From Candidatus Methanoperedens sp. (GTDB taxonomy: Archaea; Halobacteriota; Methanosarcinia; Methanosarcinales; Methanoperedenaceae): 64,000 nucleotides of DNA. How positions within the stretch are numbered: the stretch's first letter is position 1; every line of letters starts with the position of its first letter. Shown piece after piece: positions 8,455 through 17,631 of this stretch. A program made the translations under genes and the position numbers. The notes beneath the pieces are model-generated. The model was given only the letters and a program-made list of their open reading frames with translations. It ran no database searches and was not told the origin of the DNA. Location of the stretch: contig VEPN01000003.1 of assembly GCA_012026835.1 (NCBI GenBank), positions 1 to 64,000 on the forward strand, given 5' to 3'.

Positions 8455-9552
8455 TTATTTTACTTTCTTGCCGCTTGCTACACCTGTTGCATGGCAGTCT
8501 GAGCAAAATTTCGGCTGGTGACAATCGCTGCATACTTTCCCTATTAAAACCTGCGTCTTATGTGTTTTCAACCAGTCGGGCGGGTGTTCACCGGAATGGC
8601 AGGTAGCACAAAGTTTCTCTTTTATTTCAGGATCATGTTTGACCTCTGAATGGCAGTTGTAGCAGGCAATCTTATTATTTGTTACGTGGTTCTTGTGCAC
8701 GAAACTGAAATCATCATATTTCTCAACCCTTTCCCTGATGTTATGACATGAATAACATTTGTTCTTTTGAACAATATCATTTGCACCTACTGAAAAATTC
8801 ACATGGCATGTCTGGCAATCATAACCGCGGTTGATGTGGTTTGAATGATTAAAGTTCGTGTAATTATTATGTGTTTGTTTTGGCGGACCGTGGCATGAAG
8901 GGCAGCCTGATATCGAGGTATTCCCTGGCACGTCCCTGAAATGACAGGTGAAACAGGTTGAAGTTGTAACCACCATATGTCCGACATCTTCCTTGACTAT
9001 ATTCGGATGGCACTGGCTGCACGACGGGTCGGTAACGGACTGATGTTCTTTCATACCTATTACAAGCATGGAGTGGCAGCTTGTGCATGTCAGGCCGATT
9101 CCTCGTTTTGGTTGCAGCAAGTGGTCTTTATGGCTGAAATTGACACCGATATAGCCGATATCAGATGAAAAGATGCGCTTTTCGTGGCAAACAAGACAGT
9201 TTTTATCCATGACTTTTGCATATAATTTCCCGGAATATTCTTCGACTGTCGTCTCGTAGCTGTAGAACTGGGCAAGCCCGTTGATTTTACCTTTTACATG
9301 GCCGACCAGGCCAGGTTCATAGTGACATTCAACACAACGGATATCATTATGGGAGGATGTTGCCCAGGAATCATAATAAGGTCGCATGATATGACAATTC
9401 TTCCCGCAAAAAGCAGGATTTTCTGTTATCTCAAGCGCTTTTTCGGTAACAACTGCCGTCGCTGAAACCAGGACGACCAGCACGATCACAATAGGCAGTT
9501 TATGCCTTGAAATCCAGTTCTTAATAGCCGCTGTAAGTGATATCTTATCCAT
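8455..9552 (-). CDS. NapC/NirT-like 13-heme cytochrome c
   Basis: 365 residues. One N-terminal membrane anchor (about 17-40) leads into a NapC/NrfH-like region whose first site, CGKNCH, is CxxxCH and is followed by the spaced M and H ligands of quinol-oxidising NapC/NirT proteins. I count 12 further CxxCH sites to the C-terminus, giving 13 predicted hemes, far more than the four of canonical NapC. This suggests an electron conduit from membrane quinol to outside acceptors. It lies 12 bp after the hexaheme gene ending at 9565 and presumably works with it. Confidence 0.88.
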   Translation of the reverse strand: MDKISLTAAIKNWISRHKLPIVIVLVVLVSATAVVTEKALEITENPAFCGKNCHIMRPYYDSWATSSHNDIRCVECHYEPGLVGHVKGKINGLAQFYSYETTVEEYSGKLYAKVMDKNCLVCHEKRIFSSDIGYIGVNFSHKDHLLQPKRGIGLTCTSCHSMLVIGMKEHQSVTDPSCSQCHPNIVKEDVGHMVVTTSTCFTCHFRDVPGNTSISGCPSCHGPPKQTHNNYTNFNHSNHINRGYDCQTCHVNFSVGANDIVQKNKCYSCHNIRERVEKYDDFSFVHKNHVTNNKIACYNCHSEVKHDPEIKEKLCATCHSGEHPPDWLKTHKTQVLIGKVCSDCHQPKFCSDCHATGVASGKKVK

Positions 9553-9564
9553 TTATATTCCCTT

Positions 9565-10545
9565 TCATTGTTTTCTTAATAAGTATAATATTGCAAATAT
9601 TCCCAGGATCGAAGCTATCCCAACACCTGGAGTGGAAGGCACAGTGGTTTCAACTCCGGTTACCTTCTTTTCAGCTCTTTTAGCAGAATCAATCCCGTTC
9701 TGTACTTGTTCATCAAAATCTTTCAGATTGAACCCGTGCCATAAAGATGGTATATCATTCTGGACTGCTATGGCTTTATCCAGGTCCACCTGTGCTGAAG
9801 ACACATCTTTTCCCCGAGCTTTTGCCTCAGCAATGGCATCTTTGGCTTTCATTACTTCTGCCTGGAACTCATTAGCCTTCTCAAGGGCAGTTTTTGCATC
9901 TTTCGGAACGCTTGCTGTCGCTATCTGGTCTTTTGCATTATGGCAAACGCTGCACAGGGCAGTAAGCTCGGAAGCCTTGAGCACCTTGAAAGTATGCGGT
10001 TGATGGCATGTTATACAGGACGGCCCGCTGGATGTAGATCTCAATCTCTGGTAATGCATGGTATTCTTGAAATGATCGAGTTCCTCAGAATGGCAGTTTC
10101 CACATGTATCCGGTATATTCTTAAAATAAATGGAACTATTGGGATCAGTGATGTTTTTCATTGGCGCATGAGCTGCTGCTTCAGTTTTTGCAGCCGGGTC
10201 CCCTCCGTGGCAAGCATCGCACGTGACGAAATATTTTGAATGATCCGAATCAGACCACTGCTGGAAATTGTCAGTTGCCGTTTTCCTTATAATATCAGCA
10301 TGGCATTCAAGCTGGCAGGACACGTTGTTTTTTATATGATTCACTCTTATTTCGTTAAGTCGCGTCTGTTCATCTGTGAAAGGAGACAGGGCCTTATGAC
10401 ATTCAATACAGGAGTTATTATTCAGTGAGTCCAGATGCACAGCTCCGGCAGGTGCAATTAATAAAATAAATAAAATATAAGCACATAGATATGATATTTT
10501 CAAATCAGGGCCATGAAAATTCCGTTTTTTGTTTTCTGATATCAT
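9565..10545 (-). CDS. hexaheme cytochrome c with PGF-CTERM-like anchor
   Basis: 326 residues from ATG 10545, chosen because it gives a proper signal peptide (ISYLCAYILFILLIAPAGA); a frame extending to 10641 would bury it. Heme sites in order: CIECH, CQLECH (CxxxCH), CDACH, CGNCH, CITCH, CSVCH. A helical domain follows, with the conserved ending IPSLWHGFNL, then STPGVGIASILGIFAILYLL and a short basic tail, resembling PGF-CTERM archaeosortase signals. It shares this architecture with the products at 52495-53433 and 53494-54444. First gene of a two-cytochrome unit with the 13-heme protein. Confidence 0.85.
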   Translation of the reverse strand: MISENKKRNFHGPDLKISYLCAYILFILLIAPAGAVHLDSLNNNSCIECHKALSPFTDEQTRLNEIRVNHIKNNVSCQLECHADIIRKTATDNFQQWSDSDHSKYFVTCDACHGGDPAAKTEAAAHAPMKNITDPNSSIYFKNIPDTCGNCHSEELDHFKNTMHYQRLRSTSSGPSCITCHQPHTFKVLKASELTALCSVCHNAKDQIATASVPKDAKTALEKANEFQAEVMKAKDAIAEAKARGKDVSSAQVDLDKAIAVQNDIPSLWHGFNLKDFDEQVQNGIDSAKRAEKKVTGVETTVPSTPGVGIASILGIFAILYLLRKQ

Positions 10546-10646
10546 TTTTTCATCTACCGTGTTTTTATATCTGTTAATTTCAAATATGCAGTCATACATG
10601 ATAACTTTGAGTGTCTTTATTCGTTCATCGTAATATAACACTCTGA

Positions 10647-10674
10647 CCAGACCCTATCCCGTTTTTCAGTCTGG
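10647..10674. repeat. short inverted repeat upstream of cytochrome/MC1 genes
   Basis: CCAGAC (10647-10652) and GTCTGG (10669-10674) can pair around a 16-nt spacer. They lie in the 323-bp divergent region between the hexaheme cytochrome start and MC1. Possibly an operator or a transcript hairpin; nothing else is recognisable in that region apart from the MC1 promoter. Confidence 0.3.
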
Positions 10675-10806
10675 GAAATCGTATCGTCGTGATGATTTGA
10701 TGCAATAAATACCTTACGATTTGATTTTTTTAGTTTTTTAAAATTCCATGCCGGATTGTATCAAACAGATAAAGCAGTATGCTTAGCCGCTGATTTCACA
10801 ACAACA

Positions 10807-10815
10807 TTTATATAC
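10807..10815 (+). promoter_or_regulatory. TATA box for MC1 gene
   Basis: TTTATATAC fits the archaeal TATA consensus. A transcription start about 25 bases on would give a leader of roughly 30 nt before the MC1 ATG at 10869. Confidence 0.55.
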
Positions 10816-10868
10816 TTTGAAGAATCATTTTAAGATACGGCAATAAATCGTTGTCGGGGTATGAAAAT

Positions 10869-11159
10869 ATGGCGAAAATAAGAAATTTTGTCTTAAGGGA
10901 AAAGAATGGAAACGAGACTGGTGTATTTACCGGAAATCAACCGCGGCAGGCAGCATTGAAAGCAGCCAATCGCAGCAAGGGTACAAAATCCAAACCTGTT
11001 GAGATAAGATTGAGGGAGAGAGGAACAAAAAAGATACATATATATAAGGGATGGAAAGAATATGTCTCCGCCCCAAAGAACAAGCCAAAATGGATGCCTG
11101 CGATGATAAACAAACCTAATGTAGAAAAAGTGGGCATCGATAAACTTAACAAAATCTGA
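10869..11159 (+). CDS. chromosomal protein MC1
   Basis: 96 residues from the ATG at 10869. It is close to the well-known Methanosarcina MC1 throughout: the RNFVLREKNGNETGVFTG start, QPRQAALKAANRSKGT, IRLRERGTKKIHIYKGW and APKNKPKWMP. MC1 is a small basic DNA-bending protein that compacts the chromosome in place of histones in this order, binding as a monomer and favouring distorted DNA. The gene is monocistronic, with its own TATA box and a following T-tract, and directly precedes the ribosomal cluster. Confidence 0.95.
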   Translation: MAKIRNFVLREKNGNETGVFTGNQPRQAALKAANRSKGTKSKPVEIRLRERGTKKIHIYKGWKEYVSAPKNKPKWMPAMINKPNVEKVGIDKLNKI

Positions 11160-11180
11160 TTTATAATTTCTCTTTCTTAA

Positions 11181-11188
11181 TTTTTTTT
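11181..11188 (+). terminator. T-tract terminator after MC1
   Basis: Eight consecutive T residues about 22 bp past the MC1 stop codon, preceded by a pyrimidine-rich stretch. Oligo-T runs are the usual archaeal termination signal. It separates MC1 from the ribosomal operon promoter at 11213. Confidence 0.5.
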
Positions 11189-11212
11189 CTGTCCTGCATA
11201 AACCATCAAAGC

Positions 11213-11222
11213 ATTTATATAT
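11213..11222 (+). promoter_or_regulatory. TATA box for the ribosomal operon
   Basis: ATTTATATAT matches the archaeal TATA consensus and is the best candidate promoter in the 380-bp gap before rpl3. Initiation about 25 bases downstream would leave an unusually long leader of roughly 290 nt. Confidence 0.5.
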
Positions 11223-11245
11223 TCATTCTTCGTGTTAGGCACAAA

Positions 11246-11539
11246 GTACGATGCTTGGCGGCCCATCTATAAAATATGAAGTATGGGGTCATCAAAGCGT
11301 GTATTATAAGCAAGTTGAAGTCGATCAAAGTCGGATTTGATGAATAGCAAGGGCCAATGCGGTTATCGTATGCCCGGAAAGCAAGTAAGTCAAACTCTAT
11401 TTGCGAAGACATATGTGTAAACCTTAGGGTTTAATGCCCCCTTTAAATCTTTGGGGTCAGAATTTACAGCTTGTAAAATACGTCGTATTAGTGTTCAATC
11501 AGTCCCCTGAATTCAGGGGTCTTATCAAGGAGAAAGAAA
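11246..11539 (+). promoter_or_regulatory. long structured leader upstream of rpl3
   Basis: No supportable coding frame fills the span between the inferred start and rpl3. Hairpins by eye: TAAACC/GGTTTA around a four-base loop (11418-11433), a CCCC/GGGG pairing just after it, and the 16-bp palindrome CCCCTGAATTCAGGGG directly before the ribosome binding site AAGGAG (11527-11532). The arrangement suggests translational or transcriptional feedback on ribosomal protein synthesis, or a separate small RNA. It does not match SRP RNA, RNase P RNA or tRNA as I know them. Confidence 0.4.
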
Positions 11540-12550
11540 ATGTCGCATCCACACAGACCAAGGCGCGGGTCTATCGCGTACAGCCCGCGAGTAAGAGCAA
11601 AAAGCGAGATTCCCCGTGTGAGAGCATGGCCTCTTCAAAAACAGCCAAAGCTACTGGGATTTGCAGGCTATAAAGCGGGTATGACGCATGTAATCATGAC
11701 AGACGATGTCCCGAACAGCCTGACTTCAGGCATGGAAATCTCGATACCTGTAACTATCCTGGAAGCTCCACCGATGAAGGTTGCAGCTATACGTGTTTAT
11801 GGTAATACCACTTACGGGGCAAGTGCAATCGCCGAAGCATGGACTACAGAGCTTGACAAGGAACTTAACCGCGCAATGACGGTTCCGAAGAAACATGATT
11901 TGCCTGCCGCAATTGCAAAGATCGAGCAGCTTATAAAGGATGGTATTGCGAAGGATTTAAGGGTCGTTATGTATACCCTGCCGGAAAAAGTTACAGGTGT
12001 CCCGAAGAAAAAGCCAGAGATCATGGAAAATAATATTGGAGGTACTGACCTGAAAGCGCGCTTTGAGTACGCCAGGACCCTTCTTGGGAAATTCATTAAT
12101 ATAACCGATGTTTTCAACAGCGGGGATATTATCGATGTTCTTGCAATCACAACAGGCAAAGGCCTCCAGGGCCCTGTGAAGCGCTGGGGCATACAGCTCC
12201 AGAAATCCAAACATTCACGTGCCGGCAGTGTGAGAGAAATAGGTACACTCGGCGCGTGGCACCCGTCACATGTGAGCTGGAGAGTTCCCCAGCTCGGGCA
12301 GACAGGTTACCACCAGAGGACAGAATTCAACAAGAGAATTATGCAAATCGGAAAGGATGGTAAGACCGTGACGCCCGCAGGCGGGGTATTGAACTATGGG
12401 ATTATCAGGAATGATTATATTATTATCAGAGGAAGCGTACCTGGCCCCGCAAAAAGGCTTGTTCGCCTGCGGCCAGCTATCAGATCAAAAAAGCAAGCAT
12501 CTCCGGTGCCGGAAATAAAACATATAAGCCTTGAATCAAAGCAGGGGTGA
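11540..12550 (+). CDS. rpl3: ribosomal protein L3 (uL3)
   Basis: 336 residues, the longer archaeal/eukaryal form. The N-terminus ([19 protein letters not shown]) and the central W-rich loop ([20 protein letters not shown], then [20 protein letters not shown]) that reaches the peptidyl transferase centre are intact. A clear AAGGAG precedes the ATG. First gene of a 24-gene co-oriented cluster; the next gene begins at or just after its stop. Confidence 0.97.
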   Translation: MSHPHRPRRGSIAYSPRVRAKSEIPRVRAWPLQKQPKLLGFAGYKAGMTHVIMTDDVPNSLTSGMEISIPVTILEAPPMKVAAIRVYGNTTYGASAIAEAWTTELDKELNRAMTVPKKHDLPAAIAKIEQLIKDGIAKDLRVVMYTLPEKVTGVPKKKPEIMENNIGGTDLKARFEYARTLLGKFINITDVFNSGDIIDVLAITTGKGLQGPVKRWGIQLQKSKHSRAGSVREIGTLGAWHPSHVSWRVPQLGQTGYHQRTEFNKRIMQIGKDGKTVTPAGGVLNYGIIRNDYIIIRGSVPGPAKRLVRLRPAIRSKKQASPVPEIKHISLESKQG

Positions 12551-12555
12551 GCCAA

Positions 12556-13308
12556 ATGGAAGCAAATATTATCGATTTATCGGGAAATACTACTAAGAAA
12601 ATCTCCTCAAAACTCTTTGATGAGCCGTACCGACCCGACCTGATCAAGAAAGCGGTACTTGCCTCACAGGCAAACAGACAGCAGCCCTATGGGCCGCATA
12701 TGTATGCAGGCATGAGGACATCGGCTGAAGGGTGGGGGCCGGGCCGCGGCGTATCAAGAGTTGCAAGACTTAAAAACAGCAGTAAATCTGCCAGAATCCC
12801 CCAGGCCGTCAAAGGTAGGGAAGCGCATCCCCCAAAACCCGAGACCGACAGGACTGAAAAAATAAATGACAAAGAGCGCAACAAGGCCATTAAGTCCGCC
12901 ATTGCAGCCACAGCAGACCCGCAAATCGTGAAAAAAAGAGGTCACCAGTTCTCTGCACAATTACCTTTGATTGCGGTCGATGATCTTTCATCCCTTACAA
13001 AAACAAAAGATGTTAAATCATTCATGGAAGCAGTGCACGTATGGGATGATATCGAGAGGGCCAAAGTCAAGACAATCAGGGCAGGAAAAGGCAAACTCAG
13101 GGGACGGAAATACAAAAAATCAAAGAGTATATTGATAGTGACAGCCGAGGACAAGGGACTCATCAAAGCTGCGCGCAATCTTTCAGGTGTTGATGTCATA
13201 ACCCATGACCAGCTCAATGCCGAACTGCTGGCACCTGGAAGTTATGCAGGGCGCCTGACAATTTATACTGAATCAGCTATTTCAAAACTCGAGGAGGCCA
13301 TAAAATGA
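12556..13308 (+). CDS. rpl4: ribosomal protein L4 (uL4)
   Basis: 250 residues from ATG 12556, which has GGGGTGA eight bases upstream; a GTG at 12547 overlapping the L3 stop is possible. The family loop [17 protein letters not shown], which lines the exit tunnel, and [10 protein letters not shown] are present, with the C-terminal globular part typical of archaeal L4. Its stop overlaps the L23 start (ATGA). Confidence 0.96.
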   Translation: MEANIIDLSGNTTKKISSKLFDEPYRPDLIKKAVLASQANRQQPYGPHMYAGMRTSAEGWGPGRGVSRVARLKNSSKSARIPQAVKGREAHPPKPETDRTEKINDKERNKAIKSAIAATADPQIVKKRGHQFSAQLPLIAVDDLSSLTKTKDVKSFMEAVHVWDDIERAKVKTIRAGKGKLRGRKYKKSKSILIVTAEDKGLIKAARNLSGVDVITHDQLNAELLAPGSYAGRLTIYTESAISKLEEAIK

Positions 13309-13550
13309 TCCAGCACCCGTTCGTGACAGAAAAAGCCACACTTCAGGCAGAACAAAAAAATATCCTGCAATTCATCGTTGATGTAAATGATAATAAAGAA
13401 AAAGTGAAAAAAGAGATAGAGGCACTCTATAAAGTGAAGGTTTCAAGCGTAAACATGATGATGACGCCAAAAGGAAAAAAGAAAGCCATCGTAGCGTTCG
13501 CAGAACCGAATACAGCAACAGAACTTGCCTCAAGGCTGGGACTATTTTAA
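13305..13550 (+). CDS. rpl23: ribosomal protein L23 (uL23)
   Basis: 81 residues, normal for the compact archaeal form. It begins [11 protein letters not shown] and contains the [17 protein letters not shown] strand that binds 23S rRNA near the tunnel exit, where SRP and the translocon dock. Start overlaps the L4 stop. Confidence 0.95.
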   Translation: MIQHPFVTEKATLQAEQKNILQFIVDVNDNKEKVKKEIEALYKVKVSSVNMMMTPKGKKKAIVAFAEPNTATELASRLGLF

Positions 13551-13559
13551 GGTGATAAT

Positions 13560-14270
13560 ATGGGACATAGAATTATTGCTCAAAGCAGGGGAAAAGGCTC
13601 ACCCACTTATAAGGCTCCTTCTCATAAATTCAAGGCCAATCTTGAACATCTGAAGGTCGCCGAGGGAATTGTCACAGGAAAAATACTTGAGATCATCCAT
13701 GATACGGCGCGCTCGGCCCCGATTGCCCGCATATCTTTCAGCAATGGGGAAGAGCGTTTGATGCTGGTTCCCGAAGGAGTGGAAACCGACCAGTCAATCC
13801 AGTGTGGCATTTCCGCCCCGGTCGAACCGGGTAACACGTTGACTTTATCGGAAATCCCGGAAGGTATACCCATCTGCAACATAGAACTACAGCCCGGAGA
13901 CGGCGGAAAAGTTGCCAGGGCTTCAGGGATGTACGGGATTCTTATAGCGCATGATGTCGGAAAGACCGTCGTACAATTGCCAAGCGGCGAGATGAAATGG
14001 CTCAATCCGGCGTGCAGGGCCACAATAGGCGTTGTCGCGGGAGGCGGGCGCACAGAGAAACCTTTTGTCAAGGCAGGCAAGAAATTCCACAGGATGAAAG
14101 TAAGAGCAACCAAATGGCCAAAATCAAGAGGTGTAGCGATGAACGTTGTGGACCATCCTTTCGGAGGCGGCGGGCAGCAGCACCCTGGCAGACCCAAGAC
14201 CGTAGCAAGGGGTACGCCACCTGGCAGGAAAGTCGGTTCGATAGCGGCCCGAAGGACAGGAAGAAGGTGA
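13560..14270 (+). CDS. rpl2: ribosomal protein L2 (uL2)
   Basis: 236 residues. The glycine- and histidine-rich C-terminal loop [18 protein letters not shown], which approaches the peptidyl transferase centre, is intact. The [20 protein letters not shown] motif and a basic tail (RTGRR) complete the family pattern. A GGTGATAAT site precedes the ATG. Confidence 0.97.
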   Translation: MGHRIIAQSRGKGSPTYKAPSHKFKANLEHLKVAEGIVTGKILEIIHDTARSAPIARISFSNGEERLMLVPEGVETDQSIQCGISAPVEPGNTLTLSEIPEGIPICNIELQPGDGGKVARASGMYGILIAHDVGKTVVQLPSGEMKWLNPACRATIGVVAGGGRTEKPFVKAGKKFHRMKVRATKWPKSRGVAMNVVDHPFGGGGQQHPGRPKTVARGTPPGRKVGSIAARRTGRR

Positions 14271-14274
14271 AAAT

Positions 14275-14688
14275 ATGGCAAAAAAGATATCATCAAAATT
14301 ACCCAAAAGGAAAGGCGAGTTCACATATCGCGGGAAGTCGATGGAGGATGTAAAGAAGCTGAATCTTGATGAATTCGCGCAGCTTGTACCCGCAAGGCAG
14401 AGACGCACTATACAGCGCGGATTCTCAGAGGAGCATAAGAAACTGATACATAAAGTCAAAATCAAGGACCCGAATATCAGGACACATCTGCGGGATATGG
14501 TAGTCCTGCCTGAAATGATCGGGATGAAAATCTCCATCCATAGCGGGAAGGAATTCACACCCGTAGAAATAATGCCTGAGATGCTGGGCCATTATCTGGG
14601 GGAGTTTGTAATGACACGAAAGAAAGTATCCCACGGTGCAGCAGGCGTCGGTGCGACAAGATCAAGTAAATTCATCCCATTGAAGTGA
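14275..14688 (+). CDS. rps19: ribosomal protein S19 (uS19)
   Basis: 137 residues, with the N-terminal extension usual in archaea (KFTYRGKS-like [17 protein letters not shown]). The conserved core runs from [18 protein letters not shown] through [18 protein letters not shown]. It sits in the head of the small subunit close to S13 and the A-site tRNA. Confidence 0.96.
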   Translation: MAKKISSKLPKRKGEFTYRGKSMEDVKKLNLDEFAQLVPARQRRTIQRGFSEEHKKLIHKVKIKDPNIRTHLRDMVVLPEMIGMKISIHSGKEFTPVEIMPEMLGHYLGEFVMTRKKVSHGAAGVGATRSSKFIPLK

Positions 14689-14693
14689 TTTGC

Positions 14694-15140
14694 ATGAAAT
14701 TAAATTATTCAATTGAACCCGATCCCGAAAAAACCTCAAGAGCGATCGGAAAAGAACTTCATATCTCAAAAAAACATGCTTTTGAGATATCATCAGCAAT
14801 AAAAGGTATGAAGCTGGGCACTGCAAGAGAATTTCTTGAAGATGTCGTAGAACTGAAGAGAGCTGTCCCTTATAAAAGATACACAAGGAACGTTCCTCAC
14901 AGGAAAGGGATGTGCACAGGAAGATACCCGCAGAAAGCAGCCAGGGAATTCCTCAGGATATTAAAAAACCTTGAGAGTAATGCAACATATAAAGGGCTTG
15001 ACCAGGAAAACATGAGGATCACACATATAGCTACAAAGAAAGGCCATACTTTCAGGGGATCTTTTCCCAGGGCACAGGGTAGGGCCACGCCAAAGAACCA
15101 TGAGACTGTCAGTGTTGAAATGATACTGGAGGCGAAGTAA
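14694..15140 (+). CDS. rpl22: ribosomal protein L22 (uL22)
   Basis: 148 residues from ATG 14694, matching the family start [18 protein letters not shown]; an in-frame codon at 14685 adds three residues without a better site. The C-terminal hairpin ([18 protein letters not shown]) lines the exit tunnel. Its stop overlaps the S3 start by one base. Confidence 0.96.
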   Translation: MKLNYSIEPDPEKTSRAIGKELHISKKHAFEISSAIKGMKLGTAREFLEDVVELKRAVPYKRYTRNVPHRKGMCTGRYPQKAAREFLRILKNLESNATYKGLDQENMRITHIATKKGHTFRGSFPRAQGRATPKNHETVSVEMILEAK

Positions 15141-16039
15141 TGGGAGTTGAAAGGAAATTTGTTAAAAGCGGCCTTGACAGGGCGCAAATGGCAGAATATT
15201 TCACAAAGCAGTTAGAGCGAGCAGGTTATGGCGGAATGAATATCAACAGGACACCGATGGGTACCCAGGTCACGATATTCGCAGAAAAACCCGGCATGAT
15301 AATAGGAAAAGGCGGAAAGACCATTCATAAACTTACCCGCGACCTTGAGACCGTTTTCCACGTGGATAATCCCCAGATTGATGTCCAGGAAGTAAAAATC
15401 CCGGAATTGAATGCACAGATGATGGCTTCAAGGCTTGCCGCGGCAATAGAACGCGGGCTTTATTTCAGGAAAGCGGGCCACAACATGTTAAGAAGAATAA
15501 TGGAATCAGGCGCCCTCGGCTGTGAGATAGATATTGCTGGAAAGCTTACAGGACCGAGAAAAAGGACAGAGAAATTCGTGGCGGGCAATATGCTACATGC
15601 AGGCAACCCGGCGATGGAACTTGTGGACAAAGGATTTGCAATAGCTATCAAGAAACTCGGGATAATCGGGTGCCGTGTGCGGATAGTTCCGCCAACAATC
15701 AAATTGCCGGGCAGGTTCAAGACCACCCAGGCCGCAGTTCCCGAAAGTGCCAAAGAAACCAAAAAAGCTGGTATTGAGGAGCTTGTGAGGGCACCAGTGC
15801 AGGCAAAGACCGATGTTGTCAAACAAACAAAAGTTGAAACCCCGGCAGTGCCTGTTGAAGTCAAACCAGAATTGCCAGTTCCTGAACAGCCTGAGATAAG
15901 AGCGACAGGTGAGCCTGAATCCGAAGGTCACACAGGCAATATTGAGGAACGAAAGCACGGTGATGTTGTGGAGCACAAACATGCAGGATATGATTACTGG
16001 CATCCTGCATCCCGTGTCCATAAGAAGGAGGAGAGCTGA
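15140..16039 (+). CDS. rps3: ribosomal protein S3 (uS3) with long C-terminal tail
   Basis: 299 residues. A type II KH domain carries the GxxG loop ([16 protein letters not shown]), followed by the S3 C-terminal domain to about residue 200. The last 100 residues are a low-complexity P/V/E/K tail ending in a His-rich segment ([20 protein letters not shown]), beyond the core needed for the mRNA entry channel. Such tails occur in related methanogens; the His content is notable. Overlaps L22 and L29 by one base each. Confidence 0.96.
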   Translation: MGVERKFVKSGLDRAQMAEYFTKQLERAGYGGMNINRTPMGTQVTIFAEKPGMIIGKGGKTIHKLTRDLETVFHVDNPQIDVQEVKIPELNAQMMASRLAAAIERGLYFRKAGHNMLRRIMESGALGCEIDIAGKLTGPRKRTEKFVAGNMLHAGNPAMELVDKGFAIAIKKLGIIGCRVRIVPPTIKLPGRFKTTQAAVPESAKETKKAGIEELVRAPVQAKTDVVKQTKVETPAVPVEVKPELPVPEQPEIRATGEPESEGHTGNIEERKHGDVVEHKHAGYDYWHPASRVHKKEES

Positions 16040-16239
16040 TGACTATACTGCGCGTGGATGAAATCAGGAACATGAACGTGAACGAACGGCACGAAGAGCT
16101 GGATAAGCTCAAACTGGAACTCATCAATGAGAGGGCCATATCATCGGCAGGAGGAGCCCCGGAAAATCCCGGCAGGATCAAAGAGATAAGAAAAACGATC
16201 GCAAGGATAAAAACAATCCAGAAGGAGTTAAAAGAATAA
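16039..16239 (+). CDS. rpl29: ribosomal protein L29 (uL29)
   Basis: 66 residues forming the expected two-helix hairpin. It begins [12 protein letters not shown] and includes [18 protein letters not shown] and the [17 protein letters not shown] second helix. It lies at the tunnel exit next to L23. Single-base overlaps with S3 and the RNase P gene indicate tight coupling. Confidence 0.95.
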   Translation: MTILRVDEIRNMNVNERHEELDKLKLELINERAISSAGGAPENPGRIKEIRKTIARIKTIQKELKE

Positions 16240-16547
16240 TGAAGCTGACACCCAGGAATATCATACACCATGAAATCATAGGTCTTGATACAAAGGTAGT
16301 GGACAGCACAAATAAGTCCCTCATCGGAATAGAGGGAAGAATAGTCGATGAATCAAAAAACATAATAGTAGTAGATGATGGCCAGGAGAGAAAAATCCCA
16401 AAATCCTGCTCATCTTTCTCATTCACACTTTCATCAATTAATAGCAAACGTTACTTGCCATTAAAAATTAAAGTTGATGGAAGATTATTGCTCTCGCAAC
16501 CCGAAAACAGAATCCAGACAAAGTTCAAGAAGAAATTCAGGAAATAA
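16239..16547 (+). CDS. rnp1: ribonuclease P protein component 1 (Rpp29/Pop4)
   Basis: 102 residues with the Sm-like barrel of archaeal Rpp29: [20 protein letters not shown], then [16 protein letters not shown] and a basic C-terminus. It is the standard occupant of this position between L29 and S17 in archaea, tying tRNA 5-prime maturation to ribosome synthesis. Confidence 0.94.
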   Translation: MKLTPRNIIHHEIIGLDTKVVDSTNKSLIGIEGRIVDESKNIIVVDDGQERKIPKSCSSFSFTLSSINSKRYLPLKIKVDGRLLLSQPENRIQTKFKKKFRK

Positions 16548-16561
16548 AAGAGGTATTAATA

Positions 16562-16885
16562 ATGTCACGTGATATCGGGCTGGATGTCCAGCCCCCCACA
16601 AAAGAATGCACTGATCCAAAATGCCCATTCCATGGAGTCCTGCCTGTCAGAGGACAGATCCTAAATGGGGTCGTGGTCAGCGACAAGATGGATAAAACAG
16701 TGGTAGTGCAGAGAACATTTGAGAAAAAGATTGCAAAATACGAGCGATACGAAAAAAGGAAAACCAAAATACATGCTCACAACCCTCCATGCATCAGCGC
16801 AAAAGAGGGCGATAACGTAACCGTTGCTGAGTGCAGGCCGCTTGGCAAGACAAAGTCGTATGTCGTAATAGAGGTGTCAAAATGA
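16562..16885 (+). CDS. rps17: ribosomal protein S17 (uS17)
   Basis: 107 residues. The archaeal N-terminal extension has [15 protein letters not shown], and the OB-fold core ([18 protein letters not shown], then [21 protein letters not shown]) is complete. The ATG follows GAGGTATTAAT. Its stop overlaps the L14 start as ATGA. Confidence 0.96.
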   Translation: MSRDIGLDVQPPTKECTDPKCPFHGVLPVRGQILNGVVVSDKMDKTVVVQRTFEKKIAKYERYEKRKTKIHAHNPPCISAKEGDNVTVAECRPLGKTKSYVVIEVSK

Positions 16886-17280
16886 GAGGAATGAAGGCAA
16901 AAATACCGCGCTCTATAAATACGGCAGCCCGAATGGAATGCGCAGACAATACAGGTGCTCGTATTGTCGAGGTTATATCCGTCTTAAAATATCGCGGTGT
17001 CAAGAACAGGCATCCAAAAGGAGGCGTGGGAGACACCCTTATCGTGAGTGTCAAGAAAGGGACGCCTGAGATGAGAAAACAGGTATTCAAGGCTGTAATC
17101 ATACGCCAGAAAAAAGAATTCAGAAGACCTGATGGCATGAGGGTTTCATTTGAAGACAATGCCTGCGTGATAGTCGATGACGAAGGCGTGCCAAAAGGAA
17201 CGGAAGTAAAAGGACCTGTTGCCAGGGAAGCGGCTGAACGGTACTCAAAGATAGCGTCAGCAGCTTCGATCATAGTGTAG
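16882..17280 (+). CDS. rpl14: ribosomal protein L14 (uL14)
   Basis: 132 residues from ATG 16882, overlapping the S17 stop; a frame extending upstream to 16831 runs over S17 and is rejected. It has the [16 protein letters not shown] start of the beta barrel and the [20 protein letters not shown] and [15 protein letters not shown] segments. It contacts S12-side bridges in the assembled ribosome. Confidence 0.96.
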   Translation: MRGMKAKIPRSINTAARMECADNTGARIVEVISVLKYRGVKNRHPKGGVGDTLIVSVKKGTPEMRKQVFKAVIIRQKKEFRRPDGMRVSFEDNACVIVDDEGVPKGTEVKGPVAREAAERYSKIASAASIIV

Positions 17281-17289
17281 GTGAAAATC

Positions 17290-17631
17290 ATGGTATCTTT
17301 ACAACCAAGAAAACAGAGAAAATCAAGGTATCAGGCCCCTCTTCATATAAGGCATAAATTCATGGGTTCCATTTTAAGCGACGAGCTTAGAAAAGAACAT
17401 GGGATAAAAACTTTACCTGTCCGTCTCGGCGATACTGTTAAAGTAATGCGTGGAGACCACAGGAATAAAGAAGGGAAGGTTTCAGAAGTTGATCTTAAAA
17501 AAATGACAATTACTGTTGATGGTGTCATCGTGACAAAATCAGATGGTACTGAAGTGCCAAGACCGATCCATCCCTCAAAAGTTATGATAACCAAATTAGA
17601 ACTTAAAGATGAAAAGCGTCTGGGTGATTAA
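17290..17631 (+). CDS. rpl24: ribosomal protein L24 (uL24)
   Basis: 113 residues from ATG 17290, with GGTGA nine bases upstream; the GTG at 17281 is that same site and an unlikely start. It contains the KOW motif ([24 protein letters not shown]). The N-terminal basic extension ([21 protein letters not shown]) is the archaeal form. Confidence 0.95.
   Translation: MVSLQPRKQRKSRYQAPLHIRHKFMGSILSDELRKEHGIKTLPVRLGDTVKVMRGDHRNKEGKVSEVDLKKMTITVDGVIVTKSDGTEVPRPIHPSKVMITKLELKDEKRLGD

Noticed and set aside
11246-11539. Leader region considered as RNase P RNA, SRP RNA or tRNA
   Set aside because: No TpsiC arm, no SRP GGAA-loop helix 8 pattern and no RNase P core such as GAGGAAAGTCC was seen. Kept only as a structured leader.
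11434-11673. 79-codon frame overlapping the start of rpl3
   Set aside because: It shares DNA with the clearly conserved L3 N-terminus in another frame, and its product is low-complexity.
13622-14296. Long open frame on the strand opposite ribosomal protein L2
   Set aside because: A 224-codon antisense frame caused by codon bias of rpl2; no family resemblance and no promoter or binding site.
16831-16881. Upstream extension of L14
   Set aside because: It overlaps the S17 coding end by about 50 bp and adds residues not found in the family; ATG 16882 fits an ATGA coupling.
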